From an uncultured Oscillospiraceae bacterium (GTDB taxonomy: Bacteria > Bacillota > Clostridia > Oscillospirales > Oscillospiraceae), in assembly GCA_934533005.1 (NCBI GenBank), contig CAKTBC010000039.1, forward strand, positions 1-15,841: 15,841 nucleotides of DNA, read 5' to 3'. A program made the position numbers and the translations under genes. Each line of letters begins with the position of its first letter. Position 1 is the first letter of the stretch. The notes under the pieces are model-generated. The model was given only the letters and a program-made list of their open reading frames with translations, was not told the origin of the DNA and made no database searches. Shown here in pieces: positions 1 through 6,250 of this stretch.

Positions 1-143
1 CGCTCTACATCAGCCCTGCTTCCGCGCCCCACCAGCCAGAACGAAGCCCCGACCAGAACGGCGCACAGAAGAAGGACTATGTAGAAGCCCTTCCCGGCAA
101 AGAACGCATTCAGCTTTTTGCTGAATCCTTTCTTTTCCTCCAT
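1..143 (-). CDS. SpoIIQ-like / M23-type membrane protein, 5' end only
   Basis: Partial gene; the first 47 codons are visible, reading off the left edge. The start ATG (complement of 141-143) has a strong GAGGAGG ribosome binding site 7-8 nt upstream. The protein begins with a short lysine-rich cytoplasmic segment (MEEKKGFSKKLNAFF). A 'GKGFYIVLLLC' stretch then runs into one hydrophobic segment at about residues 18-38, ending in LVGRGSRADVE. A short basic N-terminus with a GKGFY motif before a single membrane anchor is, from memory, typical of clostridial SpoIIQ-like M23 peptidases. In Bacillus these act in the forespore membrane and pair with SpoIIIAH during engulfment. The sigma-F-type promoter directly upstream supports a forespore role independently. 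The peptidase domain is outside the window, so any single-pass membrane protein remains possible. Confidence 0.6.
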   Translation of the reverse strand, partial: MEEKKGFSKKLNAFFAGKGFYIVLLLCAVLVGASFWLVGRGSRADVE

Positions 144-174
144 GGTTAACCTCCTCAAATTGGGATTCGTGGGT

Positions 175-203
175 ATTTTTGCCTGTACGAAGAGAATTTA
201 TAC
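175..203 (-). promoter_or_regulatory. Sigma-F-type (forespore) promoter
   Basis: On the minus strand the sequence reads GTATA (complement of 199-203), 15 nt of spacer, then GGCAAAAAT (complement of 175-183). This matches the Bacillus sigma-F consensus as I know it (GYATA, about 15 nt, GGNNANANT) at every specified position. The -10 lies about 31 nt upstream of the start codon of the SpoIIQ-like gene, leaving a short leader with the ribosome binding site. B. subtilis spoIIQ is a sigma-F gene, so promoter and gene identity agree. No good sigma-A promoter is visible in the same interval. Confidence 0.7.
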
Positions 204-284
204 ACGCCCCGCGCGCCGTTCACATTTTGTTTTCAGAAATAACACAGTCTGTTTAGGAAAACCGGGCGGATTTCCGGTAATATA

Positions 285-440
285 CAAACAGTCGGACGAA
301 GCAAGACAGACAAATCCCTCCAATTATTTCTTTCCCTCTCATTTCTCCCCTTTCGGGCGATCCTCCAGCCCGCAGCCGTCTCTCTCCAGGCTGCGAATCG
401 GACGGCAAAAGCGGAACGGCGTCAAGTCGTTCCGCTTTTT
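285..440 (+). ncRNA. Candidate structured small RNA, copy 1
   Basis: The plus strand carries a pyrimidine-rich single-stranded region at about 312-353 (CCCTCC, TTTCCCTCTC, TCTCCCC). Hairpin 1 follows at 354-372 (CGGGC, loop GATCCTCCA, GCCCG). Hairpin 2 is at 372-394 (GCAGCC / GGCTGC, loop with CTCTCTCC). An intrinsic terminator at 411-440 ends it (GCGGAACG / CGTTCCGC, then TTTTT). The hairpin 2 stem differs from copy 2 by a compensatory A-U to U-A exchange. The terminator's ninth pair is G-U here and G-C in copy 2, which fits RNA on the plus strand; the minus-strand version would be a C-A mismatch. The 5' end is estimated only, because I could not assign a convincing promoter within 219-285. 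The loops are complementary to GGAGG-type Shine-Dalgarno sequences, suggesting a base-pairing regulator. No Rfam family could be assigned with confidence. Confidence 0.55.
411..440 (+). terminator. Intrinsic terminator of candidate sRNA copy 1
   Basis: An 8-bp GC-rich stem (411-418 with 428-435), extendable by a G-U pair, has a 9-nt loop and is followed by TTTTT. An A-run before the stem means it could also work on the minus strand, though with only four T residues there. Confidence 0.75.
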
Positions 441-577
441 GCAAGTTCAAACGAATCCCCGCGCTTGTGGTTCTTTTGTGTGCGGAAAAGCTTCTTGCAG
501 CAGACACATTATTCACACTTTGTTTTCAGAAATAACACAGTCTGTTTAGGAAACCCGGGCGGATTTCCGGTAATATA

Positions 578-734
578 CAGACAGTCAGACGAAGCAAGAC
601 AGATGAAAACCTCCAATTATTTCTTTCCCTCTCATTTCTCCCCTTTCGGGCGATCCTCCAGCCCGCTGCCGACTCTCTCCCGGCAGCGAATCGGACGGCA
701 AAAAGCGGAACGGCAATCAGCCGTTCCGCTTTTT
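578..734 (+). ncRNA. Candidate structured small RNA, copy 2
   Basis: It has the same architecture as copy 1. A pyrimidine-rich segment lies at about 610-646, including AACCTCC and TCTCCCC. Hairpin 1 at 647-665 keeps the loop GATCCTCCA unchanged. Hairpin 2 at 665-687 has stem GCTGCC / GGCAGC, carrying the compensatory change relative to copy 1, and a seventh G-C pair. The terminator at 705-734 has a 9-bp stem and TTTTT. CCTCCA occurs twice, once in the unpaired 5' part and once in the loop of hairpin 1. The 5' end is estimated and the promoter unassigned. The alternative is a minus-strand element, such as a leader or terminator of the lipoprotein operon; hairpin conservation alone does not exclude it. 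Confidence 0.55.
705..734. terminator. Bidirectional intrinsic terminator
   Basis: The perfect 9-bp stem GCGGAACGG / CCGTTCCGC (705-713 with 721-729) is followed by TTTTT and preceded by AAAAA on the plus strand. It therefore has a T-run on both strands. It ends the candidate sRNA copy 2 on plus and lies just downstream of the lipoprotein gene stop on minus. Confidence 0.8.
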
Positions 735-750
735 GCAATTTCGGGAAGGA

Positions 751-1701
751 TCAGGCGAGAGAAACTTCGGTGCCAAACAACGTCAGGGAAGCGATATCCT
801 CCGCGGCGATGGGGGCGAAGAACGTGAGGAAGCAGCGGAAATCGTCCTGCTGGCTGAATTCTGCGTGGAACGAGCGCGAATCGAGCACCGTTCCGTCTGC
901 GAGCGTGAGCGAACACTCCTGCATGCCGTTGACGAATACCGGGTAGGCATCGCCGCTTTCTCCCTGCGGCGAGACGAGAACGGTGCACGCAAAGGCGGAA
1001 ATCTGTACGCGCTCCACAAGGAACGAGACATTATCCGCGGTGATCTCCTGCTGCACATCTGCCGTCCGCACCGGAGTTTTGTCCGCGTCGAATGTCACAT
1101 CCACCGTCCAGCTTCCCTCCAGCACCGGCGTAAACTGGGCATCATAATACCCGAAGTTTGTCAGCGTCAGCGTGAGGGAATTCGGAATGGACGGATACTG
1201 CACCAGCCAGTAGTGCAGATCAAACTGATTCGGGGCGAGCGTATCGTCCTCGTCGCTGAAGGTGTAGACGAAGCTCACCATATCAAAGCTGCCGCGCATT
1301 GTGAGCGGGATGGTCTCATCGCCGAAGCGGTAGTTTTTCGGCGTGCCGCCGTCGCGCAGCACGGTGTCGAGCTTCTTTGCCGTGCAGCGGAGAACGATCT
1401 CGGCGCTCTCGCCGCTGCGTACGGCGCCGGTGAGCTCTATGCGGAGCTCGTCCGTGTCTACGGCCGCGGCTGTGCCGGTGCTCATCGCATCGAGCGTTTT
1501 CAGAGACATGCGGCTGTAGTCGTGCCCGGTGTCGGCTGCCGTGCGGCGCTCATAATACTGCCGGATACTGTCCGCCGGGGCGGACGCTGCGGGCGTTTCC
1601 GAGCCCGGTTTCGCAGCGCATCCGGCAAAGAGAGAAAGGATAAGCGCTGCGAAGAGGAACGCGGCGGTGAGCCCCCTGCCGCGGGCAACGGTGTGTTTCA
1701 T
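751..1701 (-). CDS. Putative lipoprotein of unknown function (316 aa)
   Basis: Signal peptide with lipobox: a basic N-terminus, a hydrophobic core at about residues 11-26 and LFAGC with the lipidated cysteine at residue 28, so it should be anchored to the outer face of the membrane. A Ser/Ala/Pro-rich linker (about 31-44) follows. The remainder is predicted to be mostly beta, with alternating hydrophobic strands and no recognisable catalytic motif. The last ~95 residues (VFVNGMQECSLTLADGTVL to LTLFGTEVSL) vaguely resemble Ig-like C-terminal domains found in DUF4179-type proteins; this is a weak impression. It follows another lipoprotein gene by 35 nt on the same strand, so the two are probably co-transcribed and may act together at the envelope. 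Both begin with similar export signals but show no obvious sequence similarity beyond them. Confidence 0.85.
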   Translation of the reverse strand: MKHTVARGRGLTAAFLFAALILSLFAGCAAKPGSETPAASAPADSIRQYYERRTAADTGHDYSRMSLKTLDAMSTGTAAAVDTDELRIELTGAVRSGESAEIVLRCTAKKLDTVLRDGGTPKNYRFGDETIPLTMRGSFDMVSFVYTFSDEDDTLAPNQFDLHYWLVQYPSIPNSLTLTLTNFGYYDAQFTPVLEGSWTVDVTFDADKTPVRTADVQQEITADNVSFLVERVQISAFACTVLVSPQGESGDAYPVFVNGMQECSLTLADGTVLDSRSFHAEFSQQDDFRCFLTFFAPIAAEDIASLTLFGTEVSLA

Positions 1702-1736
1702 TATGCTGGCATACCTTCTTTCTGAAATTATTCTGC

Positions 1737-3119
1737 TTAAACGGCGCTGCCGTCTAAAAGACTGATCATGAGCAGCGGATAGAGCGCGTCCGCGTCCTCC
1801 GGCGGCTGGCTGTCAAACGCCGCCATGGCTGCGAGACACGGAATGTACTGATACTGACCGGAAACCCCGGCGACGCGCCGGTAGTACGGGCGCAGCTCAT
1901 AGATATACACGTCCTGCTTTCGCGCGCCGGTGCGGACGAAGAAGGCGCTCAGGTCTTTTTCAGCCAGAGCCGTTTGCAGCACCGCAGCGGCCTCCGCGCC
2001 GGAGAGCGTCTGGGCGGTTTCTTCGCTTTGAATATCCACCGGCGACTGAAGCCGGAGATCAAGCAATATGTTGTCCGTGCCGAACATGAAGGATGCGTCC
2101 GCATGATACCAGCCGATATCCCCGGTACCGATGCCCTCCATGCCGAGAAGCGGCCTCTGCGGCGAGACTGCTGTGCCGCCGCACACCGGCACGGCGCGTA
2201 CGCGGATCGTATACCGCGGCGCGTCCAGGTCGATGGCCTGCTCTTCTATGCTGCATGAATCGACCGTCCAATCGCCGAGATCAAAGCCGTCGAGAAGCTT
2301 TTGCGCTTTTTCTTTGGCGCTCTCGAGCTGGGCGCCGGTGGGATGGCTTTCGTAGGAATGCTCCAGGAGGAAAATGTTCTCTTCGACGCGGTCGGGGCTC
2401 GCATACCCCGTGTACGGATAGGCGGACAGGGAATTTAAATAAAAATCGGCGCGATCGCGGTTGGCCGCGGAAAAGGTATATGGGATCGAATCGTATACTG
2501 TGTCCACCTCGATGGATTCATTGCCGCTTGGAGTATAGTCTGTCATGGCAGCGTAATACTCCCACGGATGGAAGCTCCAATCGGAGATCACGCGCTCTTC
2601 CGTTTCCGGCGCGGCGTCGTAGGCAGAGCGTGTGTTTTCAATGAAGCGCTCTATGGTCTCCCGCGTCTGCGCGGTCAATTCCGGCTGATTGCCGTAAATC
2701 GCTCCGAGAGCGCCCGGCGCGAGAAGGCTTTCCCAGAGCGCCAGCTTCTCATCAATGACATCCTTCGTCATGGGACGGACGCCGCTTTCGCGGTGTTCGT
2801 AATACGTGACATCCCCGAAGAGTGTGTCCGCGGCGCGGCGGGCTTCCTCCGCTGTGATGGTATGCGGCGCAATGTTCAGCACCAGGATATCCCATCCGTC
2901 CGCACCGGGGTCGGCGGCCATCCAATGGACGCGCACGCCGTCCTTTGTGTCAAAGGAGGCAGTCTCGGCCGCCGGGAAAGTATCTATGCGCGTTTCTTCC
3001 GGCGCTGCGGCGGCGGTGGGGAGGGGGATTTCCGGCGCGCTCTGCGCGCAGCCGCTCAAAAGCATCGCCGCCAGCAAAGCGCCGGAAAGTACGCTCGCCG
3101 GGATCTTTTTATATTTCAT
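1737..3119 (-). CDS. Putative lipoprotein of unknown function (460 aa)
   Basis: Signal peptide with a lipobox (AAMLLSGC, cysteine at residue 24), then an Ala/Pro/Glu-rich linker (about 25-48) and a large extracytoplasmic region without known catalytic motifs. It belongs, by general look, with Oscillospiraceae lipoproteins annotated as DUF6034-type; this assignment is from memory and uncertain. Features include a helical section at about 90-170 with many charged residues, YTFSAANRDRADFYLNSL near 216-233, and a C-terminal section rich in tyrosine and proline. The start ATG has an AGAAGG ribosome binding site 5-6 nt upstream. It is the first gene of a two-gene operon with the lipoprotein at 751-1701. 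Upstream, the strong terminator at 3191-3237 insulates it from the TRAP operon, so it needs its own promoter between 3120 and 3190. A TATAGA box is present there (plus-strand TCTATA near 3140) without a good -35. Confidence 0.85.
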   Translation of the reverse strand: MKYKKIPASVLSGALLAAMLLSGCAQSAPEIPLPTAAAAPEETRIDTFPAAETASFDTKDGVRVHWMAADPGADGWDILVLNIAPHTITAEEARRAADTLFGDVTYYEHRESGVRPMTKDVIDEKLALWESLLAPGALGAIYGNQPELTAQTRETIERFIENTRSAYDAAPETEERVISDWSFHPWEYYAAMTDYTPSGNESIEVDTVYDSIPYTFSAANRDRADFYLNSLSAYPYTGYASPDRVEENIFLLEHSYESHPTGAQLESAKEKAQKLLDGFDLGDWTVDSCSIEEQAIDLDAPRYTIRVRAVPVCGGTAVSPQRPLLGMEGIGTGDIGWYHADASFMFGTDNILLDLRLQSPVDIQSEETAQTLSGAEAAAVLQTALAEKDLSAFFVRTGARKQDVYIYELRPYYRRVAGVSGQYQYIPCLAAMAAFDSQPPEDADALYPLLMISLLDGSAV

Positions 3120-3190
3120 GGTGACCTTCTTTCCTGCGTTCTATAGAAAAGACGGATAAAGCCATCCTTGCGTTCGCGGGAAGGAAAAGA

Positions 3191-3237
3191 AAAACCGGAG
3201 TCCATGCGATGAAACCATCGCATGGACTCCGGTTTTT
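3191..3237. terminator. Strong bidirectional intrinsic terminator
   Basis: A perfect 17-bp stem (3195-3211 with 3216-3232) with a 4-nt loop is flanked by AAAA and TTTTT, giving T-runs on both strands. On the minus strand it lies 16 nt after the stop codon of the DapA-family gene, so it ends the iclR-TRAP-lyase operon and separates it from the lipoprotein operon. Confidence 0.93.
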
Positions 3238-3252
3238 GGGAATGAGCGGTGC

Positions 3253-4179
3253 TCAGCCGATGCCGAGCTCGGTGCGGACGAGCTCCTCTACGCGGATCAG
3301 CGCCTCGACCTCTTCCTTGGCCGAGTTATCCAGCCGGTGCTGGTTGGCGCTGCGGCAGTAGGTGGACATGGGGATGCCGACGAGCTGATGGTAGTACTTG
3401 CAGCTCACGGGGTAGCATGTCCGCTCGATCATGCCGGCGAGCGTCAGGAAGTCGTTGGCGTAGGCGGCCTTTGCCGGATCGGTATCCTTGTGCGTGACGC
3501 AGTACTTATAGATATCGGGGTGGAAGTTCGCCATAACGCCGCTGTATCCGGCGGAGCCATGGCAGTAGCTGTCGTACCACGACTGGCAGTTGGCGTTGAA
3601 GAGCTTCATGGGCGTGCCCGCGGACGCTTCCAGACGCTGGCGGATCAGCTCATAGTCGCAGCAGGTGTCCTTGATGAACACGAGACGACCGCCGGGGGCG
3701 TAGTCGCGGATGAAGTCCAGCGACAAAAGACGCTTCCACGGCATCGGGCATTCGTAGATACCGAAGGAAATTTCAGGAAACGTGGCGAGCACGTCGTCAA
3801 TGTTCCGTCGGAAGGCTTCCTCGCCCTCCGACTTGATGTCCATTCGGTTGGACACGAGCACGTAAGCGCCGATGCCGGGAATCTTCATCATATCCTCGAT
3901 CTGGTGATACTGCGCGGTACGGTCGCACTCGGTGTTGCCGGAGGCGACGACCTGGATCCGCCCCGCGACGGTCTCCGTGACGCAGCGGGCGATATCCAGC
4001 TTTTCCTGCGCCGAGAGAAAATGCATTTCACTCGACTGGCACACGGCGAAAATACCATCGCAGCCTTTTTCCACGTACCAGTTCGTCAATGCTTCGATCG
4101 CCTTGAAATCCGGGGTGTTGTTCTCCGTCCAGGGCGTTATCATTACCGGCCATACGCCGTCATGGATTGCAAAAGTCAT
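3253..4179 (-). CDS. DapA/NanA-family (dihydrodipicolinate synthase family) lyase
   Basis: A 308-residue class I aldolase-type (beta/alpha)8 barrel, the usual length for the family. The Schiff-base lysine is in FIKDTC (K170) and the conserved tyrosine that assists catalysis is in IYECP (Y142). The N-terminal GVWPVMITPWTEN matches the family's 'G..va.vTPf' start. The substrate-carboxylate motif, GTTGE or GSTGE in classical members, reads CQSSE at 47-51, so the substrate is probably not that of housekeeping DapA. Family members cleave or form 2-keto (3-deoxy) acids such as N-acetylneuraminate, 2-keto-3-deoxygluconate or dihydrodipicolinate. It is the last gene of the TRAP operon, 24 nt behind the large permease gene, with an AAAAGGAGG ribosome binding site. 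The context argues for catabolism of the imported acid. The exact reaction cannot be read from sequence. Confidence 0.88.
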   Translation of the reverse strand: MTFAIHDGVWPVMITPWTENNTPDFKAIEALTNWYVEKGCDGIFAVCQSSEMHFLSAQEKLDIARCVTETVAGRIQVVASGNTECDRTAQYHQIEDMMKIPGIGAYVLVSNRMDIKSEGEEAFRRNIDDVLATFPEISFGIYECPMPWKRLLSLDFIRDYAPGGRLVFIKDTCCDYELIRQRLEASAGTPMKLFNANCQSWYDSYCHGSAGYSGVMANFHPDIYKYCVTHKDTDPAKAAYANDFLTLAGMIERTCYPVSCKYYHQLVGIPMSTYCRSANQHRLDNSAKEEVEALIRVEELVRTELGIG

Positions 4180-4203
4180 AGTAGTTGACCTCCTTTTATG
4201 TTA

Positions 4204-5547
4204 TCAGGCCATCATGCCGGTGAGCTTCGGCAGGAAGAGCACCACGTCGGGGATGTATGTGATCACGGCGAGCACGATCAGCATTACGATGATCGGCCAC
4301 CAGATTTCCTTGATGATGTTCTTCAAGGGCGTACCGGAGATGCCCGAGGTGATGAACAGGCACATGCCGAAGGGCGGGGTGGACAGGCCGACCATCATAT
4401 TGAAGCAGATGATGAGGCCAAAGTGAACGATGTTGATGCCCATGGCCTCTGCAACTGGCCAGAGGATCGGGATCATGACGAGCTGAATGACCGAGGTGTC
4501 GACGAGGCAGCCGAGGATCAGGATGATGATGTTGACGGCAAACAGGAACACGTACTTGTTGGTGGTGATGCCGAGCAGCCAGTTGCCGAGGATCGTGCCG
4601 ATCTGCTCCTTGGCAAAGATGAAGGAGATCGCGGAGGCCGCGCCGATCATGATGGAAACGGAGCCGGTACCCTTCATTGTGTCGACGAGCACCTGCTTGA
4701 GCGTTTTCCAGGACATGATCCGGTAGATCAGGAAGGAGACGATGAGCGCATACAGACCCGCGATGGCTCCGGCCTCGGTCGGGGTCATGATGCCGGTGTA
4801 GATGCCGACGAGCAGGATGACCGGAGTGAGCATCGCCCAGATGGACTTTGTCAGATAGAGAAGGTAGTCGCGCAGCTTCGGGGGCGCCGTGCGGGGGTAC
4901 TGTCTCTTCTTCGCGATGAAGTACACATAGATGCACAGCGCGATCGCGAGAAGCACTCCCGGCACCATACCGGCCATGAAGAGCGCGCCGACGGACGCGC
5001 CGGTGAGCATTGCGTAAACGACCATGGGGATGGACGGCGGGAAGATCGGGCCGATGGTGGCGCTGGCCGCCGTGATGGCGCAGGAGAAGCCGTCGTCATA
5101 GCCTTCCTTGCGCATGGCGTCGATCTCCAGCTTGCCGAGACCGGAGGCGTCAGCGACGGCGGAACCGGTCATGCCGGAGAAAACGAGAGAGGCGAGGACG
5201 TTCACGTGCGCCAGACCGCCGCGGAAGCGGCCGACCAGACCCATGCAGGTGCCGAAAACGTATTCGGTGATCTTGCCGGCGTTCATGACGTTCGCCGCGA
5301 AGATAAATAGTGGTACGGCTACGATCGTGCCGTTGGTAAATATCGCTTCGATGGTCTTCTGCGCCACCAGATGCAGGCTGCCGCCCGCGCCGGTGACAAG
5401 CGCGCCGAAGCCCACGCCCTTGATGAGGCCGTCGGTCAGAAAGTAGAGCGTACACGCGGCGATCATGCCCACGGGAATGGGCATGCGCAGCGCGAAGATG
5501 AGCACGAACGTGACAAGAAATACGATAAGAGGCAGGTGCTCCAACAT
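4204..5547 (-). CDS. dctM: TRAP transporter large permease (DctM/SiaM family)
   Basis: The 447-residue transport subunit of a tripartite ATP-independent periplasmic transporter, usual length for the family, with many hydrophobic segments from residue 8 to the C-terminus. Family signatures are visible in order. VPLFIFAANVMNAG (about 79-92) is followed by SGMTGSAVADASGLG (about 124-138). GPIFPPSIPMVVYAMLTGAS (about 164-183) comes next, then GIMTPTEAGAIAGLYAL (about 255-271) and GLSTPPFGMCLF near the C-terminus. These GxTGS and TPP segments are parts of the sodium and substrate sites in the family, which couples sodium influx to uptake of organic acids. Its ATG directly follows the TAA of the small permease gene, with a GGAGG site inside that gene, so translation is probably coupled. 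Confidence 0.95.
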   Translation of the reverse strand: MLEHLPLIVFLVTFVLIFALRMPIPVGMIAACTLYFLTDGLIKGVGFGALVTGAGGSLHLVAQKTIEAIFTNGTIVAVPLFIFAANVMNAGKITEYVFGTCMGLVGRFRGGLAHVNVLASLVFSGMTGSAVADASGLGKLEIDAMRKEGYDDGFSCAITAASATIGPIFPPSIPMVVYAMLTGASVGALFMAGMVPGVLLAIALCIYVYFIAKKRQYPRTAPPKLRDYLLYLTKSIWAMLTPVILLVGIYTGIMTPTEAGAIAGLYALIVSFLIYRIMSWKTLKQVLVDTMKGTGSVSIMIGAASAISFIFAKEQIGTILGNWLLGITTNKYVFLFAVNIIILILGCLVDTSVIQLVMIPILWPVAEAMGINIVHFGLIICFNMMVGLSTPPFGMCLFITSGISGTPLKNIIKEIWWPIIVMLIVLAVITYIPDVVLFLPKLTGMMA

Positions 5548-6171
5548 TTACTTGTCCTCCTTTCCGCCGTGGCCGGTGCTGAAATCGATGCTTGTGAGAT
5601 CTATGTTCTCCTGAGCGAGCGACTCTTCGATGACCTGTTCGGCTTCGCTCTTATCTTCGTTCTTCATTTTTTCGATGTAATGCTCGTTGCCGCAGAGGAC
5701 CATGATGTATTCGTAAATTTCCATGAGCGCGTAGATCATCAGAATGGTGATCATCACGACGTACGGGAAATACACGATGGTTTTCGGCCACTTGAGAATG
5801 GTGGTCACCTGATGGCGCGACGCCAGTCCCAGAACGTAGTGAAGCGAGGGCAGAATGTTGCAGAAAGCGGTGAATGCGATGATGACGTCGCCGAGCAGGG
5901 CGGTGATCGCCTTGCCCTTGACGCCGAGCTTATCGTACAGAAGCGTGAACGTGACGTGCGCCTTCATGCGCTGCGCATAGCAGGCGCCGAGCAGGACGAG
6001 CCACAAAAAGCAGCTCTGCTCCACTTCGACCGCCCAGGCCTGCGGCTGCCGGATGGCATAGCGCATAAAGACCTGATAGCAGAATATGACGAACAGAGCC
6101 GCGAGCGCGATCGACGGGATGTATTTCTCCACGCAGTCACGGATGAATCCAAAGATTTTTTTTCCGACCAA
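5548..6171 (-). CDS. dctQ: TRAP transporter small permease (DctQ family)
   Basis: A 207-residue membrane subunit with four hydrophobic segments, at about residues 18-40, 50-68, 85-105 and 126-150. The first ends in the typical CYQVFMRY motif and the second follows AWAVEVEQSCFLWLV, both family hallmarks (VFxRY; W.EE...FLW). The C-terminus is a ~55-residue charged cytoplasmic tail, longer than in many family members. The best start is TTG (complement of 6169-6171) with GGAGAG 8 nt upstream; no ATG gives a complete first membrane segment. The stop TAA abuts the large permease ATG. A hairpin between it and the binding-protein gene probably lowers its expression relative to that gene. Confidence 0.92.
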   Translation of the reverse strand: MVGKKIFGFIRDCVEKYIPSIALAALFVIFCYQVFMRYAIRQPQAWAVEVEQSCFLWLVLLGACYAQRMKAHVTFTLLYDKLGVKGKAITALLGDVIIAFTAFCNILPSLHYVLGLASRHQVTTILKWPKTIVYFPYVVMITILMIYALMEIYEYIMVLCGNEHYIEKMKNEDKSEAEQVIEESLAQENIDLTSIDFSTGHGGKEDK

Positions 6172-6207
6172 AGCAGATCTCTCCTTTCGCGTGCGGGTAA
6201 GAAAAAC

Positions 6208-6237
6208 CCGGGGAGTCGGGTTCCCTCGGCTCCCCGG
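6208..6237 (-). terminator. Attenuator-type hairpin between TRAP binding protein and permeases
   Basis: On the minus strand an 8-bp outer stem (CCGGGGAG / CTCCCCGG, 6230-6237 with 6208-6215) and extra inner pairs precede a GGTTTTTC run. It lies in the 79-nt gap between the binding-protein stop and the small-permease TTG start. Partial termination here would keep binding protein in excess over permease, as is common in binding-protein-dependent transporters. Confidence 0.75.
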
Positions 6238-6250
6238 TCGGGGTCAGAAT

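Larger units (their letters stand above)
219..444. repeat. Tandem repeat copy 1 (226 bp, period 293 bp)
   Basis: This block, starting TTCACATTTTGTTTTCAG and ending CGCTTTTTGCAA, recurs at 512-738 with about 92% identity by hand alignment (roughly 18 substitutions and one 1-nt indel). About 67 bp of unrelated sequence separates the copies. The conservation includes a 60-bp AT-rich 5' part, presumably promoter or leader, a pyrimidine-rich stretch, two hairpins and a terminator hairpin. Confidence 0.93.
512..738. repeat. Tandem repeat copy 2 (227 bp, period 293 bp)
   Basis: Second copy of the block at 219-444, starting TTCACACTTTGTTTTCAG. Its end lies only 12 nt from the stop codon of the lipoprotein gene at 751, so its terminator hairpin can also close that convergent minus-strand transcript. 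Substitutions concentrate in loops and at paired positions that change together, as expected for a duplicated RNA gene under structural constraint. Confidence 0.93.

Noticed and set aside
300..420. Riboswitch in the repeat (glycine-, SAM-, TPP- or c-di-AMP-type considered)
   Set aside because: Short GAGAG- and CGAAAGG-like strings on the minus strand recall such aptamers, but no conserved core could be completed on either strand.
219..738. CRISPR array
   Set aside because: Only two long repeats with a 67-bp gap; repeat length and structure do not fit CRISPR.
118..827. Two overlapping plus-strand open frames (118-549 and 465-827) whose products share a long similar segment
   Set aside because: The shared segment is simply the translation of the 226-bp repeat. 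Substitutions follow RNA stem pairing rather than codon positions, the frames run through the terminator hairpins, and neither start has a ribosome binding site.
733..1725. 330-codon open frame on plus opposite the lipoprotein gene
   Set aside because: Arg/Glu-rich composition typical of the antisense of a GC-rich gene; the minus strand has a clear signal peptide and lipobox instead.
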